Below, in pieces: positions 1-9,474 of a DNA stretch of 64,000 nucleotides. Position 1 is the first letter of the stretch; the number at the start of each line of letters is the position of its first letter. Made by a program: the position numbers and the translations under genes. Below the pieces are notes generated by a model. The model had not been told where the DNA came from and searched no databases. It saw only the letters and a program-made list of their open reading frames with translations. This DNA comes from Dyadobacter fermentans DSM 18053 (lineage in GTDB: Bacteria > Bacteroidota > Bacteroidia > Cytophagales > Spirosomataceae): positions 2,790,001-2,854,000 of the forward strand of contig NC_013037.1 in assembly GCF_000023125.1 (NCBI RefSeq), in the 5' to 3' direction.

Positions 1-3000
1 TATATAGTGTACAGTTACTTCCCGTCGACCGTAAAGTAACGCTCCGCATGGAGAACAGGCCGTTGAGCGAAGTGCTGGAAACGATATTTTCTCCGGATCA
101 TATCAGCTACAAGCTCATCCGGAACAAGGTTGTGCTTAAAAAAATGGAACGCGCAGCGGCTGACATTCAGATTATCGAGCCTGCCAATGCGCTGGCCTCC
201 CTGGGGCGTGCGATCGACCGGACGCTGACGGGCGTGGTGAAGGATGAAACCGGGGCGGGTTTGCCGGGCGTAAACATCGCCATCAAGGGCACCACTTCGG
301 GCACGTCCACGGATGTGGAGGGGCGTTTCTCGCTTTCGATTCCCAATGATGACGTCACGCTGGTTTTCTCTTTCGTGGGCTACACGGCGCAGGAAATCCG
401 GCCGGGCGTTCAGAGTGCATTGCAGGTAACCCTCGCAGCCGATACCAGGGCGCTGGAAGAAGTCGTGGTAGTAGGTTATGGCACGGTGAAGCGGCAAGAT
501 TTTACGGGATCGGTAGCCTCGATGAAGCTGGAAAACTCCCCGATGGCCATGCTGCCCAGCATGAATGCATTGGAAACATTAAAGGGAAGCCTTCCCGGCC
601 TCGATGTGGGCGCGAGCAACACAGCCGGCGGCCAGCCTACCGTGCAAATCCGCGGCCAGAACTCGATCAACGGCAACAACGACCCGCTTATCGTGCTGGA
701 CGGCGTGATTTTCCTGGGTAGCCTGGCGGACATTAACCCCGCCGACATTGCCAGCTTCGACGTGCTGAAAGACGCTACCTCCGCCGCCGCCTACGGTTCC
801 CGATCGGCCAACGGGGTGATCGCGATCACGACCAAAAGAGGAAAAGCCGGCAAGCCGGTGATCACATTGAACTCGTCGACGGGCTTCCAGACGTGGCAGC
901 GACGCCCGGAAATGATGAAAGGCGAAGAATGGCTCAGCGTCGTGAATGCCCGTAACAAATACACCGAAGGATCGACCAACTGGCTCAAACCGGGCGAGAT
1001 CGCCAACCGCGATGCCGGCCGCGAAACCAACTGGCTGGACGAAACGACCCGCACCGGGGTAATCCAAACCTACCAGGCAGCCGTGTCGGGCGCGAGCGAG
1101 AAGGTGAATTACTACCTCTCGACGTCGTATGACGGCAACCGGGGAATTGTGAAAGGCGACCAGTTCAAACGGATATCCGTGCTGGGAAAAGTGAAAACAG
1201 AGATCACGAAATGGCTCGAACTCGGCGTGGACGGCAGCTTTTCGAAAAGGGACTACTCGGGAATTGCGGCCAACATCGGCGAAGCGCAAACAATGTCGCC
1301 CTACGGCGTGATGTACCGCGACGACCAGGGGAATCTTGAAAAATACCCTTACACCCAATCGGCCGTAAACCCGCTTTGGGGCATCGAAGACGGCACGCGC
1401 GACAACAGGGATAACCTCTACAACTACCGCCTGAATACCAACGCGCTCATTACCGTGCCCTGGGTGGAGGGCCTTACCTACCGGGTAAACTTTCTGAACA
1501 ATGTGAACAAGAACGAAAGAGGCACATTCACCCACGAAAACTTCTATGTACAGGAAGGTGAAGGATTGGACAGGTATTCGCCGGCAGTGATCCAGGGCTT
1601 TCTGACCAATGCCACCGGTAACCTGGAAAGAAGCGGCGTCACCAGCTGGGTTCTCGACAACATTATCAACTATAAGAACAATTTCGGCAAACACGGCATT
1701 GACCTGACACTGGTAGCCACGCGCGACAACCAAAAGGCGACCTACATGAATGTGACCGGCAACAATTACGCCGCTAACGGAAATACAGCGCTGGGACTCG
1801 ACGGGCTGCACAAGGCCACGGTGCAAAGGGTGGACCTTACCGGTGTTCCCACGGGGCAGGACATGAGTGTGTTCCAACGTTCCAACATCGGTTACCTCGC
1901 ACGTGTTAACTACTCCTTTGATGATAAATACTTCTTCACAGGCTCATTCCGCCGAGACGGAGCGTCCGTATTCGGTGCCAACAACAAGTTTGCCAACTTC
2001 ATGGCGGCCGGCGTGGCCTGGAAAGTGACCAGCGAAGAGTTTCTCCGCAACTTCCAGCAGCTCAACAACCTGAAAGTCAAATTCTCGTTTGGACAAAACG
2101 GAAGCCAGGGCGTTGAACCTTACGGAACATTGTCGACCATTGCCAATGCGGCCGGCGGCGGCGTGCGCTACCAATGGGCCAATACCCCCGGGGCGATTTA
2201 TTACGGCTTGTACCAAAACACGCTGGGCAATGCGGACCTCGGCTGGGAAAAAACCACTTCCTGGAACGCGGGCTTCGAATCGGCGTGGTTCAGAAACCGC
2301 GTAATATTCGATGTGGATGCCTATTTCGGCGCTACCACCGACCAGATCTTCACGCGCAGCATTCCCGTAATGACCGGTTTCAAAACGATCAAAACCTCGA
2401 TGGGCCAGGTTAACAACCGCGGGATCGAGATTACTTTGCGGACCGTCAACTATCAGGATAAAGACCTGACCTGGGGAACGTCGTTCACTTTCTGGCAAAA
2501 CCGGAACAAACTCGTGAAACTCTATGGTGAGGACAAAAACGGAGATGGCCAGGACGACGACGACATCGCCAACAACCTCTTCATCGGCCATCCGCTGGGC
2601 TCCATTTTCGGGTACGAGCAAATCGGCATAGTGCAGGAAAACGACGCGGAATACATTGCACTGACCGGCGCGGCACCGGGAGCGCCCAAATACCGCGATA
2701 TCGACGGCACGCCGGGCATTTCAGCCACCGACCGCAAAGTGCTCGGGTACAGCAAGGAAAACTTCCGCCTGAACATGAGCAACACCGTGAGCTACAAAAA
2801 CTTTGACCTGTATGTGCTCGTATCGGGTATTTTCGGAGGTGGAAACTGGTACAAGAAAAACAACTCAGCTGCTTACCTCACTGCCGGAACGGGCCGTTTC
2901 AATGACAACATGACCTCGAAGCCTTACTGGACGCCCGAGAACCAGAGCAATGAATTTCCATCGGCATACTTCGCCGGCGACGGCCGCTTCCTGGGTTTAC

Positions 3001-3227
3001 AATCGAGAACATTTGTCCGCATTCAGGATGCGACATTGTCATACCGCCTGAAACCGGAATGGCTTTCGAAAATCAGGATGAATTCCGCGAAGGTGTTCGT
3101 GAGCGGCCGTAACCTCGCCACATTCACCAAATGGTTTGGAGGAGATCCTGAAACAGGAACGCCGGTGCGTGAAAACACTTTCCCTGTTCCGTCCACCTAC
3201 TCCATTGGCGCAAACATTAGCTTCTAA
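1..3227 (+). CDS. SusC-like TonB-dependent receptor with STN domain (5' end outside window)
   Basis: Outer-membrane TonB-dependent transporter that should import oligosaccharides with the SusD encoded just downstream. The frame stays open to the left edge; the residues before the first ATG (position 48) and after it read as an STN secretin/TonB short domain (RKVTLRMENRPLSEVLETIF), so that ATG is internal and the gene is truncated by the window. Next come a carboxypeptidase-regulatory-like beta-sandwich (about residues 60-115 from the ATG, GVNIAIKGTTSGTSTDVEGR), the plug domain (VVVGYGTVKRQDFTGSVAS, LKDATSAAAYGSRSANGVI) and a long beta-barrel ending in an aromatic residue (ANISF). The STN domain implies control by a FecR/ECF sigma pair, presumably upstream of the window. 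susD follows after 11 nt, so the two are co-transcribed. Family assignment is very secure; the substrate is inferred from the adjacent GH106. Confidence 0.95.
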   Translation, partial: YSVQLLPVDRKVTLRMENRPLSEVLETIFSPDHISYKLIRNKVVLKKMERAAADIQIIEPANALASLGRAIDRTLTGVVKDETGAGLPGVNIAIKGTTSGTSTDVEGRFSLSIPNDDVTLVFSFVGYTAQEIRPGVQSALQVTLAADTRALEEVVVVGYGTVKRQDFTGSVASMKLENSPMAMLPSMNALETLKGSLPGLDVGASNTAGGQPTVQIRGQNSINGNNDPLIVLDGVIFLGSLADINPADIASFDVLKDATSAAAYGSRSANGVIAITTKRGKAGKPVITLNSSTGFQTWQRRPEMMKGEEWLSVVNARNKYTEGSTNWLKPGEIANRDAGRETNWLDETTRTGVIQTYQAAVSGASEKVNYYLSTSYDGNRGIVKGDQFKRISVLGKVKTEITKWLELGVDGSFSKRDYSGIAANIGEAQTMSPYGVMYRDDQGNLEKYPYTQSAVNPLWGIEDGTRDNRDNLYNYRLNTNALITVPWVEGLTYRVNFLNNVNKNERGTFTHENFYVQEGEGLDRYSPAVIQGFLTNATGNLERSGVTSWVLDNIINYKNNFGKHGIDLTLVATRDNQKATYMNVTGNNYAANGNTALGLDGLHKATVQRVDLTGVPTGQDMSVFQRSNIGYLARVNYSFDDKYFFTGSFRRDGASVFGANNKFANFMAAGVAWKVTSEEFLRNFQQLNNLKVKFSFGQNGSQGVEPYGTLSTIANAAGGGVRYQWANTPGAIYYGLYQNTLGNADLGWEKTTSWNAGFESAWFRNRVIFDVDAYFGATTDQIFTRSIPVMTGFKTIKTSMGQVNNRGIEITLRTVNYQDKDLTWGTSFTFWQNRNKLVKLYGEDKNGDGQDDDDIANNLFIGHPLGSIFGYEQIGIVQENDAEYIALTGAAPGAPKYRDIDGTPGISATDRKVLGYSKENFRLNMSNTVSYKNFDLYVLVSGIFGGGNWYKKNNSAAYLTAGTGRFNDNMTSKPYWTPENQSNEFPSAYFAGDGRFLGLQSRTFVRIQDATLSYRLKPEWLSKIRMNSAKVFVSGRNLATFTKWFGGDPETGTPVRENTFPVPSTYSIGANISF

Positions 3228-3238
3228 ATCCCATTTTC

Positions 3239-4963
3239 ATGAAAAATATATTTTCTAAAAAGACTTTCTGGGCTTTGGTCCTGGTGGCGAATTTTGTGAG
3301 CTGCAAGTCCAACGATGATTTTTTGAAAGAGAATCCAGAAACGTTCTATACCGTCGACAATGCATTTGCAACCTCTGCACAGATAGATCAGGCCCTGGTG
3401 GCGATCTACTCCCAGATCCGCGATTTGTGGGCCAATCCTTCGGAGGAAGGCTGGATTTTCGTGCTGCGCGGAAACGGTACGGATATGTACGATGTGGCGA
3501 GCATCCGCAAAGGCTCGACTTTCAATAACTACGGGCTGATCAACGCCGATAACGGCACTTTCTATAACATTTACAGCACCTACTACCAGATGATCGCCAA
3601 GGCGAACCTGGCATTGGAAGCGACCAATCTCCCGCACATATCCTTTGCCTCGGACGCTGAAAAAGCCTCCCTGGTGGCGCAGGCGCGGTTTTTCAGGGCA
3701 TATGCCTACCGTAACCTGGGCGAGCTGTTCGGCGGCGTGCCCATCGTAACCACCGTTTCGAAAACGCCGCAATACGATTTCAAAAGGACAACACGCGTAG
3801 AGACCTACCAGTTTGCCATCGACGACTTGCTGGCTGCCGAGGCCGACCTGCCGGAAACCACTACCGCGGGCGGACGGGTAGTAAAAGGGGCCGCCCAGCA
3901 TTACCTGGCGGAACTGTACCTCGCACTGGGCACGCAGCTCGCTGCGGAAGGTCAAGGCGGGGATGCACAAGCTGCATTCACAAAATCCATCGCATATGCC
4001 AGCAAAGTGATCGACGGCGGCACGTATGCATTGATGAAAACGCGTTTCGGCGCAAGAAGCACCGAGGCGCAGGGTAATGTGTACTGGGACTTGTTCCAGG
4101 AGAAAAACGTGAATTTCCAGGACGGTAACCGCGAGGCGGTATGGACCCTGCAAGTGGACTATGCCGCTTACCGGGCCGAGGACGGCAAATCCAAACTGCC
4201 TTACTCCCGCACCTACGGGGCTGTTTTCCGTGACGGAGCGAAAGACCACCTCACCGGCACGCTGGAAGACGTGGGCGGCCGCGGCATTGCCCAGATCATC
4301 CCGACAATGTACACCCGCGATGACATTTACGCAGGCAAATACGGCGACGATATGCGCAACTCCGACATCGTGTTCCGCCGCACTTTCATTGGCAATGTGA
4401 GGACGTCGCCCTACTTCGGCAAGCCTGTCCCCTGGGAAGTGATATACAACGGCAGCCCCGATGCGACCACGAATTTCAATAACCGCAGCCTTTGCTACCC
4501 GATCTCCTGCAAGATCGCAACCGACAAATACACGGGCGTGGCCGATGGCGAAAACATGAGCAACCTTTTCCGCGACGACTATTTCATCCGTCTGTCGGAA
4601 ACGATCCTCCTGCGGGCGGAAGCGAAGCAGCGCAGCGGCGACAAAGCCGGCGCAGCTGCCGACGTGAACCTGCTCCGGGAACGCGCCAATGCGAGCTACA
4701 AGGTGAGTGCCGCCGATATGGACGACAAATTCAATACCATTCTCGACGAACGCGCCCGCGAGCTGGTGTACGAAGAAGCCAGGTGGAACACGCTCCTCCG
4801 CATGGGCGGCACGATCGCCGTTGAGCGTATCCGCAAGTATGCCTACTGGCCCGAAGCGCAGGCCACGCTGACCTTCGATTACAACCTCTGGCCCATCCCG
4901 CAAACCATTATCGACACCAACAAGGACGTCGTTCTGGAACAAAACCCAGGCTGGCAGCGCTAA
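3239..4963 (+). CDS. SusD/RagB-like outer-membrane lipoprotein
   Basis: Surface glycan-binding lipoprotein that forms the lid of the SusC transporter encoded 11 nt upstream. The 574 residues begin with a lipoprotein signal (MKNIFSKKTFWALVLVANFV then SC), the acylated Cys being about residue 22. The N-terminal SusD region contains the TPR-like helices (ARFFRAYAYRNLGELFGGVP), and the C-terminal RagB/SusD part has the usual FIRLSETILLRAEAKQRSGD, RERANAS and ELVYEEARWNTLLRMGG segments and ends with WPIPQTIIDTNKDV and QNPGW. The length is typical for the family. The ATG at 3239 is the only sensible start because the signal peptide follows directly. Ligand identity cannot be read from the sequence; a rhamnose-containing glycan is inferred from the GH106 neighbour. 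Confidence 0.95.
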   Translation: MKNIFSKKTFWALVLVANFVSCKSNDDFLKENPETFYTVDNAFATSAQIDQALVAIYSQIRDLWANPSEEGWIFVLRGNGTDMYDVASIRKGSTFNNYGLINADNGTFYNIYSTYYQMIAKANLALEATNLPHISFASDAEKASLVAQARFFRAYAYRNLGELFGGVPIVTTVSKTPQYDFKRTTRVETYQFAIDDLLAAEADLPETTTAGGRVVKGAAQHYLAELYLALGTQLAAEGQGGDAQAAFTKSIAYASKVIDGGTYALMKTRFGARSTEAQGNVYWDLFQEKNVNFQDGNREAVWTLQVDYAAYRAEDGKSKLPYSRTYGAVFRDGAKDHLTGTLEDVGGRGIAQIIPTMYTRDDIYAGKYGDDMRNSDIVFRRTFIGNVRTSPYFGKPVPWEVIYNGSPDATTNFNNRSLCYPISCKIATDKYTGVADGENMSNLFRDDYFIRLSETILLRAEAKQRSGDKAGAAADVNLLRERANASYKVSAADMDDKFNTILDERARELVYEEARWNTLLRMGGTIAVERIRKYAYWPEAQATLTFDYNLWPIPQTIIDTNKDVVLEQNPGWQR

Positions 4964-4986
4964 GCGGCCCGCATTACTTTTAAATT

Positions 4987-5027
4987 GCTCAGTCATCCTG
5001 CCGGCATCTCTGGCAAGGTGGCTGAGC
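4987..5027 (+). promoter_or_regulatory. Stem-loop between susD and GH106 gene
   Basis: Bases 4987-5002 pair with 5012-5027: 13 Watson-Crick pairs, 2 G-U pairs and 1 mismatch, with a 9-nt loop. It lies in the 79-nt gap after susD and about 15 nt before the GH106 start codon. No T-run follows, so it is not a classic intrinsic terminator. It may stabilise the susCD transcript end or attenuate the enzyme gene. Confidence 0.6.
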
Positions 5028-5042
5028 TAAACCTGAAATCCA

Positions 5043-7928
5043 ATGTTTAAGATTTTACGCCCAATAGGCTTCCTCGCGGCACTCTTGCTGCTTACCGGGG
5101 AAATGGTAATGGGTCAAAAAAGTACACAAATCATATCCCCTTCTGTTTTTCAAAACCCTCCTTCCACTTACGGCATCCGCTGCTGGTGGTGGTGGCTGAA
5201 CGGGAACGTCGACAAAGAAGTGATCACCCGCGACCTGGAAGAAATGAAGGCCAAGGGATTCAGCGGGGCATGCCTTTTCGATGCGGGCGGCGCCGAGCAG
5301 CGCGGGAACGCGCAGGTACCGGCCGGACCGATGTTCGGCTCACCGCAATGGAGAGAGCTTTACATACATGCCATGCGCGAGGCCGACCGGCTGGGGCTTG
5401 TGATGTCCATGAGCATTCAGAGCGGGTGGAACCTGGGCGGGCCCGACATTACCGCCGAAGAATCGGCCAAGCAGGTGGCGTTTTCGCAGGTGCAGGTAAA
5501 GGGTAACACCCGAATCTCGCAGGAGCTGCCGATGCCCAAAACGCACCACGATTTTTACCGTGACATTGTGGTACTCGCCATTCCCACGAAAGTATTTGCC
5601 AACCGGCCGCCTATCCGGGATTTTGAGAACAAAGCCGCTACCCGCGAAGTAGGCGCTTCGGTGCCCGAAACACGGCCATTGCTGACGGACATCCCCGGCA
5701 CACCAGGCGAAGAAGACGCCTCCAAAAAGCAGGTATTGAACATTACGAGGCATTTTAAAAATGGTAAACTCGAATGGAGAGCACCGGCGGGCGAATGGAC
5801 CGTGCTGCGCTTCGGCTACACCGCTACCGATGCCGAAGTGTCCACATCCAGCGGCGACTGGCAGGGCCTGGTGATCGATTATATGAGTGAAAAAGCATTC
5901 AACCGGTATTGGGACACGAATGTGGAACCGCTGTTGAAGGCCATTGGCCCGCTCGCCGGGAAAACATTGCGCTACCTGCAAACCGACAGCTTCGAAGCAG
6001 GCGGAATGAACTGGACGGACGGTTTTGAAAAGGAATTTATCAAACACCGCGGCTACGACCCGATCCCTTACCTGCCCGTGCTGGCCGGCAAGATCATCGA
6101 TAGCCGGGAGGTAAGCAACCGCTTTTTATCGGATCTGCGCAAAACGCTGGCCGACCTGATCGCGGAAAAACATTACGGCGTCTTTTCCAAAAGGTCCGCA
6201 GCCTACGGTATCGGCATCCAGCCGGAATCCGCAGGGCCGCATGCGGGGCCTTTCGACGGTTTGAAAAACTATGGTTACAGCGAGATCATGATGAGCGAAT
6301 TCTGGTCGCCGTCTCCCCACCGCCCACGCCCTATCGACCGCTTTTTTGTGAAACAGGCAGGCAGTGCGGCGAAAATTCATAACAAAAAGCTCGTTGGCGC
6401 CGAGTCGTTTACGACCATCGGGCCGCATTGGAACGATGTCATGTGGTCGGATATGAAGCCGAGCGTGGACCATGAGTTCTCGGCGGGGCTAAACCTCGTT
6501 TACCTCCACACCTTCACCGCCTCGCCGAAAGCGATGGGCATTCCGGGCCAGGAGTATTTCGCAGGAACGCACTTTAACCCGAATGTAACGTGGTGGAACC
6601 AGTCGACGGCATTCATCCAATACCTCACGCGCTGCCAGTACCTGCTGCAAAGCGGCACTTCCGTGGCCGACGTGCTGTATTACTACGGCGACCACTCCCC
6701 TAACCTCGGCAGGCTCAAAGAAGACGACCCCGCCAAAGCATTGCCCGGTTTTGATTATGACCTGATCAATGAAGACCGCCTGATGGAATTGCAGGCAAAA
6801 GACGGCAAAATCTTCCTTCCGCATGGCGTTTCGTACCGGGTGCTCGTGCTGCCGGACCATAAGACATTGTCGCTGAAAGCATTGCAGAAAGTGGAAGCAT
6901 TGGTGAAAGAAGGCGCGTCGGTGATCGGTTCCAAAACCGTGACGACGGCCAGTTTGGTAAAATACCCTGCTTCGGAACAAACCGTGCGCCAGATCGCCGA
7001 CGGGCTTTGGGGAACGGGCAATGAAGCAACCGGCAGCCGTAATGTCGGCAAAGGCACCATTGCCTGGGGCATTACCGCCGCCGACTTCCTCCGCTCCAAA
7101 GGCGTCCATTTCGATATGGAAATCACGGCACGGGAAACCGGCTCGCGCTACGACTACATTCACCGCGAAGATACCGGTGCGGACTTCTATTTCATCAGCA
7201 GCCAGAATCGCGCCGCGTCCAAAATGACGGCCGCTTTCCGGATGACCGGCAAGCAACCCGAGCTTTGGAATCCCGTGACGGGAGAAACAAGACCCGCGAC
7301 ATCGTTTTACCAGAAAGACGGCAAGACTTACATTCCGTTGGAATTCGATCCGTACGGATCGGTGTTCGTAGTCTTTCGGGATGACATTGCCAAAGATCAG
7401 AACGGCTCGGCCGCGTCTAATTTCGTACACCTCGAAACGGCCACCACGCTGCACGGCTCGTGGGATGTGGCCTTCGACCCCGCCTGGGGCGGCCCGGCGG
7501 CGGTCGTTTTCAATGAGCTTGTGAGCTGGCCCGATCGCAACGAGGAAGGCATCAAGTATTATTCCGGAAAAGCCGTTTACAGCAAGAAATTCGATGCCAG
7601 CCAGGACGTTGCAGAAAGCAAGCAGGTGTTCCTTGACCTGGGCGAAGTGAAAGACATCGGCATTGCGAAGGTTACGCTCAATGGAAAAGATCTCGGCATC
7701 CTGTGGGCGCCGCCGTTGCGTGTACCGGTAGGAGGTGTGCTCAAAGAAAAAGACAATGTCCTGCAAATCGAGGTCGTGAATACCTGGCGCAACCGCCTGA
7801 TCGGCGACCGGACGAAGCCGGTTGAAAAGCGGTTTACCAAAACCAATGTGAAAGTGCTGGAAACCTGGCAGTTGACACCCTCCGGCCTTCTCGGGCCTGT
7901 GAGGCTGCTGACCGGCTCCGAGCAATAA
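5043..7928 (+). CDS. Secreted GH106-type alpha-L-rhamnosidase
   Basis: Glycoside hydrolase of the GH106 family, which removes terminal alpha-L-rhamnose from pectic or other rhamnosylated glycans. The 961 residues start with a signal peptide (MFKILRPIGFLAALLLLTGE) cut near residue 24. The family signature follows at about residues 47-75 (RCWWWWLNGNVDKEVITRDL, MKAKGFSGACLFDAGG), then the TIM-barrel catalytic part (LQTDSFEAGGMNWTDGFEKE, GAESFTTIGPHWN, LNLVYLHTFTASPKAMGIPG). The C-terminal beta-sandwich has VFLDLGEVKDIGIAKVTLNG, LGILWAPPLRVPV and VVNTWRNRLIGD. Length is normal for GH106. It is the third gene of the susCD operon, separated by a strong stem-loop. A second GH106 lies at 33919-37089 on the minus strand. 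The family call is firm; linkage specificity is unknown. Confidence 0.92.
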   Translation: MFKILRPIGFLAALLLLTGEMVMGQKSTQIISPSVFQNPPSTYGIRCWWWWLNGNVDKEVITRDLEEMKAKGFSGACLFDAGGAEQRGNAQVPAGPMFGSPQWRELYIHAMREADRLGLVMSMSIQSGWNLGGPDITAEESAKQVAFSQVQVKGNTRISQELPMPKTHHDFYRDIVVLAIPTKVFANRPPIRDFENKAATREVGASVPETRPLLTDIPGTPGEEDASKKQVLNITRHFKNGKLEWRAPAGEWTVLRFGYTATDAEVSTSSGDWQGLVIDYMSEKAFNRYWDTNVEPLLKAIGPLAGKTLRYLQTDSFEAGGMNWTDGFEKEFIKHRGYDPIPYLPVLAGKIIDSREVSNRFLSDLRKTLADLIAEKHYGVFSKRSAAYGIGIQPESAGPHAGPFDGLKNYGYSEIMMSEFWSPSPHRPRPIDRFFVKQAGSAAKIHNKKLVGAESFTTIGPHWNDVMWSDMKPSVDHEFSAGLNLVYLHTFTASPKAMGIPGQEYFAGTHFNPNVTWWNQSTAFIQYLTRCQYLLQSGTSVADVLYYYGDHSPNLGRLKEDDPAKALPGFDYDLINEDRLMELQAKDGKIFLPHGVSYRVLVLPDHKTLSLKALQKVEALVKEGASVIGSKTVTTASLVKYPASEQTVRQIADGLWGTGNEATGSRNVGKGTIAWGITAADFLRSKGVHFDMEITARETGSRYDYIHREDTGADFYFISSQNRAASKMTAAFRMTGKQPELWNPVTGETRPATSFYQKDGKTYIPLEFDPYGSVFVVFRDDIAKDQNGSAASNFVHLETATTLHGSWDVAFDPAWGGPAAVVFNELVSWPDRNEEGIKYYSGKAVYSKKFDASQDVAESKQVFLDLGEVKDIGIAKVTLNGKDLGILWAPPLRVPVGGVLKEKDNVLQIEVVNTWRNRLIGDRTKPVEKRFTKTNVKVLETWQLTPSGLLGPVRLLTGSEQ

Positions 7929-7938
7929 GGAATGAAGA

Positions 7939-7983
7939 AGATCAATACGGGAATGTGCCCTCGGCACCTTCCTGTATTGATCT
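7939..7983. terminator. Bidirectional terminator hairpin between convergent genes
   Basis: An outer A-T pair plus a 20-position stem (7940-7959 with 7963-7982) closed by a 3-nt loop contains 18 Watson-Crick pairs, one G-T pair and one mismatch. It lies 10 nt past the GH106 stop and 13 nt before the stop of the convergent gene. No long T-run is present on either side, but the position and strength fit a shared terminator. Confidence 0.7.
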
Positions 7984-7996
7984 ATCAAATGTCCTG

Positions 7997-9274
7997 TTAC
8001 AAGTCAATTACTTTTCCATCCTGCACAAACCGCGTGTCTTTCACTGCCCCCGTGCCATTGAAACGATATTGCACCCCTACAATATCGGCAGGCTGGTGGT
8101 CGAAACGCAGCGAATATGCTTTGGTGTCATTGACGTAGATCGTGACATTTTTGTTTACCACTTCCAACCTTAGCTTAGTCCAATTACTCAGATCTGCGCC
8201 AAACCCGGACAAGTCGGCATTTTCGCTGTTGACGTCCTGTCCGCAAACCCACAACTTCAAATCGCCCACGCAGGGTTTGGCGGCCAGAGGCAGAATAATG
8301 ATATCGTCCTTGCATTGAATCAGCACTTGCATTTTCTGGCACGCATTGCTTCCGGATTTAAATGTGTTTTTTACAAAGGTTTCAAATGTAAAGTTGTCGT
8401 TTCGAAGCGTTCCAAAATCGCGCTGGTTGAACAATCGGATGCGCGGCGCCTGCGGATGCAGTGAAAGGTCGTACTTATTCAATACCTGCTCACTAACCTC
8501 CACGCCCCCGTTTGCGACGCATTCTTCTTTTTTGAAATAAACAGGCATTTCTTTGCCCTCCGCCAGGCATAACCAACCATTGGAAGTGATCTGCAAGTCG
8601 TGCGTTCTCACGACCTCATTGTCCGCAATCAGCTTTGTGCGAAAGTAGCCGGGATAGTAGTAAATCGCAGAATGCGCCTGGCCGTGTTTCGGCACCCTTT
8701 TTCGACGTCTGCTGTCCCAGGTCTGGACGATAAACACACAATCCGTTTTGGCAGCGCTGGCGTTGTAGTGGAATACGACCGAGTTGGGCACGCCATCCGT
8801 AAGGATCTTATTCGCCCTGAATGAAAATAATGCGTGATTTGCCTTGTCGGTTACCTTCTCGGCGCTGATAAATGTCAGCGCGTAAATGCCGGCCAATATT
8901 GAAATGATCAGCAGCCCGAATAATGTGAATCTTTTGTGACCGGATTTTGCGGGCAAAGTCTTGGGCAATGCAGTTTCGGGTGAAGGGCTGGCCCTGTCAT
9001 TGTCCGCCTGGGTAAAAGTTCGCCAGTCGGCGTAGCCGGCAAATTGGGCGAGTGTGTTTAATGTCGTCTGCGTCGGAGCGCTTTCGTATTTCAATTTTCC
9101 CCATATTCTTTTCAGCGTCGTAACGCTCAGCCGCACGCCGGTGGTCAGATTTACCTGATCGCTCAATTTCTCAAAATCATAATTTGTCCAGTTAGCACTA
9201 TCGCCCCAACCCAGCTTTTGCTCAATGAGCGAAAGACACCTGTCGATGGCCGATTCCTTGCTGTTTATATCCAT
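7997..9274 (-). CDS. Predicted membrane-bound regulator: cytoplasmic HTH-like N-domain, one TM helix, periplasmic lectin-like domain
   Basis: No named family recognised. The 425 residues (ATG at 9274, preceded by AAGGAAG; an upstream in-frame start at 9355 is unlikely) fall into three parts. Residues 1-90 are helical and look like a DNA-binding module (LSDQVNLTTGVRLSVTTLKR followed by IWGKLKYESAPTQTTLNTLA). Residues about 116-136 form one hydrophobic helix (FTLFGLLIISILAGIYALTF). The rest is beta-rich; its last 150 residues resemble a concanavalin/LamG jelly-roll (LSNWTKLRLEVVNKNVTIYV). The layout recalls one-component ToxR/CadC-type regulators: cytoplasmic DNA binding with periplasmic sensing. 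That role is inferred only. It is transcribed divergently from the lectin-like gene at 9475. It could instead be a structural envelope protein. Confidence 0.7.
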   Translation of the reverse strand: MDINSKESAIDRCLSLIEQKLGWGDSANWTNYDFEKLSDQVNLTTGVRLSVTTLKRIWGKLKYESAPTQTTLNTLAQFAGYADWRTFTQADNDRASPSPETALPKTLPAKSGHKRFTLFGLLIISILAGIYALTFISAEKVTDKANHALFSFRANKILTDGVPNSVVFHYNASAAKTDCVFIVQTWDSRRRKRVPKHGQAHSAIYYYPGYFRTKLIADNEVVRTHDLQITSNGWLCLAEGKEMPVYFKKEECVANGGVEVSEQVLNKYDLSLHPQAPRIRLFNQRDFGTLRNDNFTFETFVKNTFKSGSNACQKMQVLIQCKDDIIILPLAAKPCVGDLKLWVCGQDVNSENADLSGFGADLSNWTKLRLEVVNKNVTIYVNDTKAYSLRFDHQPADIVGVQYRFNGTGAVKDTRFVQDGKVIDL

Positions 9275-9474
9275 AATGCTTCCTTTGGCTGAACTTGAAC
9301 GTACTTGGCGCGGCTTTGAACAAGCATTCCAGCGATCGCAAATCCATATTTGCACACACCATTGCCCAGATTAAACATCAATGACAACGCGATCTACTTG
9401 GCTGCCAAAAACACTTTTTTGATCCGCGGAGCCGTATCGCTAACCGAATGCCATTCATTTTAAATCCTACCCCA

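Noticed and set aside
579..1877. 432-codon antisense frame within the first SusC
   Set aside because: Shadow of codon bias on the opposite strand; no start signal or homology-like motif.
3224..4996. 590-codon open frame antisense to susD
   Set aside because: Complement shadow of a certain SusD gene, no recognisable domain.
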